A stretch of DNA of 64,000 nucleotides from Streptomyces sp. CB09001. GTDB lineage: Bacteria > Actinomycetota > Actinomycetes > Streptomycetales > Streptomycetaceae. The notes beneath the pieces are model-generated. The model was given only the letters and a program-made list of their open reading frames with translations. It had not been told where the DNA came from and ran no database searches. The translations under genes were made by a program, and so were the position numbers. Positions 61,951 through 64,000 of this stretch are shown here, piece by piece (the stretch's first letter is position 1; every line of letters begins with the position of its first letter). The DNA lies in assembly GCF_003369795.1 (NCBI RefSeq), contig NZ_CP026730.1, forward strand, positions 4,269,001 to 4,333,000, in the 5' to 3' direction.

Positions 61951-62342
61951 TGCACCTCGCCTATCCCGCCGTCCTCTCCGCCCTCCTCTTCTGCACGGGT
62001 CTCTACGGCGTCCTCGCCCGCCGCAACGCGATCCTGGTCCTGATGTCCGTCGAGCTGATGCTCAACGCCGTCAACCTCAACCTGGTCGCCTTCGACGTCT
62101 GGCTCAGCAGGACCGCGGAGGAGACCCTGCACTCCGGCCAGGCCCTGACCCTGTTCACGATCGCCATCGCGGCCGCCGAGATCGGCATAGGCCTGGCGAT
62201 CGTCCTCGCCGTCCACCGCAACCGCGGCACCTCGGACATCGACCAGCTCCGTGACACCGCCGAGGGCCACGAGCCGGACGGCCCCGACACCGACACCCCC
62301 GCGACCGGGACGGCCGCCGAGAAGGCTGAGGCCACCGCGTGA
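61950..62342 (+). CDS. nuoK2: NADH-quinone oxidoreductase subunit K, second copy
   Basis: A 130-residue three-helix subunit with the membrane glutamates in LVLMSVELMLNAVNL and AAAEIGIGLAIV. A hydrophilic tail of about 30 residues (EGHEPDGPDTDTPATG) makes it longer than NuoK (99 residues). ATG in TGATG with nuoJ2; its stop overlaps the nuoL2 GTG. Confidence 0.92.
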   Translation: MHLAYPAVLSALLFCTGLYGVLARRNAILVLMSVELMLNAVNLNLVAFDVWLSRTAEETLHSGQALTLFTIAIAAAEIGIGLAIVLAVHRNRGTSDIDQLRDTAEGHEPDGPDTDTPATGTAAEKAEATA

Positions 62343-64000
62343 CCACGACCACCCTCGCCGTCCTCGTCCCCCTCCTTCCCTTCCTCGGGGCAGCCGCCGT
62401 TCTCCTCCTGGGCCGGTCGGCCCCCGGATTCGTCCGTCCCCTCGCCGTCCTGCCGACGCTGGCGGCCCTCGTCCTCGCCGCCCTCGTCGCGGCTCATCAG
62501 GGCGGTGGCCGCGCCCTCGATGCCGTCACCGAGCTGACGCCCACCGGTTCGGTCCCCGTCGAACTCGCCCTGCACATCGACGGCTTCGCCGCCCTCGTGG
62601 CCGTCCTGGTCGGCACCGTCGCCACCTGCGTGCAGATCTACTCCACGGGTTACCTGCGCGACGACCCGCGCTACGCCTCGTACGCCGCTCTCGTCTCCCT
62701 GTTCACCTCCGCCATGTTCCTCGTCGTCTACTCCGGCGACCTGATGGTGCTGCTGGTCGGCTGGGAAGTCATGGGCATCTGCTCGTACTTCCTGGTCGGC
62801 CACTACTGGGAGACCCCGGAGGCGCGCGCCGCCTCCCTCAAGGCCTTCCTGGTCACCAAGCTCGGCGACGTCCCTTTCCTGATCGGTCTGCTGGCGCTGG
62901 CCACCGAGGCGGGCTCCTTCCGCATCACCAAGATCCTCGGAGCGGTCGCGAGCGGCTCGCTCGACCACCCGACGCTGATCGCGCTGCTGCTCCTGGCCGG
63001 TGTCGCGGGCAAGTCGGCGCAGTTCCCGCTGCACACCTGGCTCCCGGACGCGATGGCGGGCCCGACGCCCGTCTCCGCGTTGATCCACGCCGCGACGATG
63101 GTCGCCGCCGGCGTGTACTTCGTCGCCCGGCTCCTTCCGCTCTTCGAGGCCTCGCGGGCCGCGATGGTCGTCCTCGCCGTCATGGCCGCCGTCACGATGG
63201 TCGGCTCCGCGCTCGCCGCCCTCGCCCAGGACGACATCAAACGTGTCCTGGCCTACTCGACGATCGGACAGCTCGGCTACATGACCGGCGCCCTCGCCAC
63301 CGGCGACCGGGGTGCCGCCGTCTTCCACCTCCTGTCCCACGGCGCCTTCAAGGCGCTCCTGTTCCTCGCCGCCGGGGTGATCATCCACGCCGCCGGAACC
63401 AACTCGCTGGCCGCCATGTCCCGCATGCGGGACCTGCGCGACCGCGTCCCCGACGCCTACTGGACGATGACCGTGGCCCTGCTCGCGCTCGCCGCGATCC
63501 CGCCCTTCAGTGGCTTCTTCTCCAAGGAGTCGGTCCTCGGCGCCGCGGAGCACGTCGCCACCGGTCACACCGCGCACGCGCCCGGCGCCGCGGGCTGGAC
63601 CGTGCTCGTCGCCGGCCTGATCACGGCCCTGCTCACCGCCGCCTACGCGACCCGCCTGTGGCTGCTGGCCTTCCGCGGCCGCGGCGCCGAGGCCCCCGAC
63701 CACGGCAGGCAGCCGCTGGTCATGAACGCCGTGCTCTGGGTGCTCGCCCTCCCCTCACTCGCGCTGGGCGGACTCGCCTTTCGCCTGCTGCCCGACTGGT
63801 TCGACGGCCAGGACCTCACCCCGACCCTCACCACCTCCGTGCTCGGCACGGGTGTGGCCCTGGTCGGCGGCGTCATCACCTACGCCGCCTGGCGGCACAC
63901 CACGGCGCTCGCCGACCGCACGCCGCTGGGTGCCGTCGCGGCCCACCCCGAGGGCGACGCCGGCCTGGTCGAGGCCGAGGCGATCGCCGCCCACCGGGCC
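62339..64000 (+). CDS. nuoL2: NADH-quinone oxidoreductase subunit L, second copy (3' end outside window)
   Basis: Open to the right edge: 554 codons are in view, out of about 650. It is the distal antiporter-like proton pump: LMVLLVGWEVMGICSYFLVGHYW with the key glutamate, KAFLVTKLGDVPFLIG, and GKSAQFPLHTWLPDAMAGPTPVSALIHAATMV are intact, so pumping function should be kept. GTG start overlapping the nuoK2 stop. nuoM2 and nuoN2 are expected just beyond the window; this is a prediction from gene order in related genomes. Confidence 0.9.
   Translation, partial: MTTTTLAVLVPLLPFLGAAAVLLLGRSAPGFVRPLAVLPTLAALVLAALVAAHQGGGRALDAVTELTPTGSVPVELALHIDGFAALVAVLVGTVATCVQIYSTGYLRDDPRYASYAALVSLFTSAMFLVVYSGDLMVLLVGWEVMGICSYFLVGHYWETPEARAASLKAFLVTKLGDVPFLIGLLALATEAGSFRITKILGAVASGSLDHPTLIALLLLAGVAGKSAQFPLHTWLPDAMAGPTPVSALIHAATMVAAGVYFVARLLPLFEASRAAMVVLAVMAAVTMVGSALAALAQDDIKRVLAYSTIGQLGYMTGALATGDRGAAVFHLLSHGAFKALLFLAAGVIIHAAGTNSLAAMSRMRDLRDRVPDAYWTMTVALLALAAIPPFSGFFSKESVLGAAEHVATGHTAHAPGAAGWTVLVAGLITALLTAAYATRLWLLAFRGRGAEAPDHGRQPLVMNAVLWVLALPSLALGGLAFRLLPDWFDGQDLTPTLTTSVLGTGVALVGGVITYAAWRHTTALADRTPLGAVAAHPEGDAGLVEAEAIAAHRA

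Overview
The window is actinobacterial chromosome, almost certainly Streptomyces: very high G+C with strong third-position bias, many GTG starts, 4-bp GTGA/ATGA gene overlaps and A/P/G-rich low-complexity tails. The gene order (futalosine gene mqnC, menG, geranylgeranyl reductase, nlpC/P60, nuoA-N, recQ, polyprenyl synthase, kor, a second nuo cluster) matches the nuo region I know from Streptomyces genomes. All calls come from reading the sequence; no database search was run.

Region 1 (1-6.2 kb) holds menaquinone supply: MqnC, MenG and a geranylgeranyl-reductase-family flavoprotein. Among them are a 5'-cut prepilin peptidase, a small amidohydrolase-like protein, a frameshifted acyltransferase remnant, a PASTA-like protein and a GNAT acetyltransferase. 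Region 2 (6.2-8.7 kb) holds peptide deformylase, a secreted NlpC/P60 hydrolase and an 800-bp regulatory interval with a Rex-type operator and three phased AGATCAC boxes. Region 3 (8.66-24.8 kb) is the complete 14-gene nuoA-N operon for NADH:menaquinone oxidoreductase, closed by a hairpin. Region 4 (24.9-27.8 kb) holds a Uma2-family protein and RecQ.

Region 5 (27.8-34.7 kb, minus strand) is a six-gene operon that I consider the least understood part: a GntR/UTRA regulator with a palindrome at its start, an AprB-like dicluster ferredoxin, a solute-binding lipoprotein fused to a NosL-like domain, an SsuC-type permease, an SsuB-type ATPase and an AprA-like flavoprotein fused to HEAT repeats. Region 6 (34.9-41 kb) holds an M56 peptidase, a 30-bp tandem repeat array, fumarylacetoacetase, a HAD phosphatase, a secreted transglycosylase preceded by a c-di-AMP (ydaO-type) riboswitch, and a polyprenyl diphosphate synthase that probably makes the menaquinone side chain. 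Region 7 (41.4-49.8 kb) holds a LolA-like exported protein with an ABC-2 exporter, a proline-rich TPR-like protein, a divergent VOC/CGNR pair that looks leaderless in both directions, RarD and an NAD(P)-binding quinone-reductase-like protein. Two gene remnants lie between them.

Region 8 (50.0-64 kb) holds KorAB (2-oxoacid:ferredoxin oxidoreductase), a NarL-type response regulator with two paralogous histidine kinases, and a second nuo cluster, A2-B2-C2-H2-I2-J2-K2-L2, running off the window. It lacks nuoD and the NADH module nuoEFG. With KorAB next door, the simplest reading is a ferredoxin-driven, proton-pumping menaquinone reductase that would have to borrow NuoD from the first operon. The window thus links quinone synthesis, two complex I versions, their redox regulation and a possible ferredoxin source.
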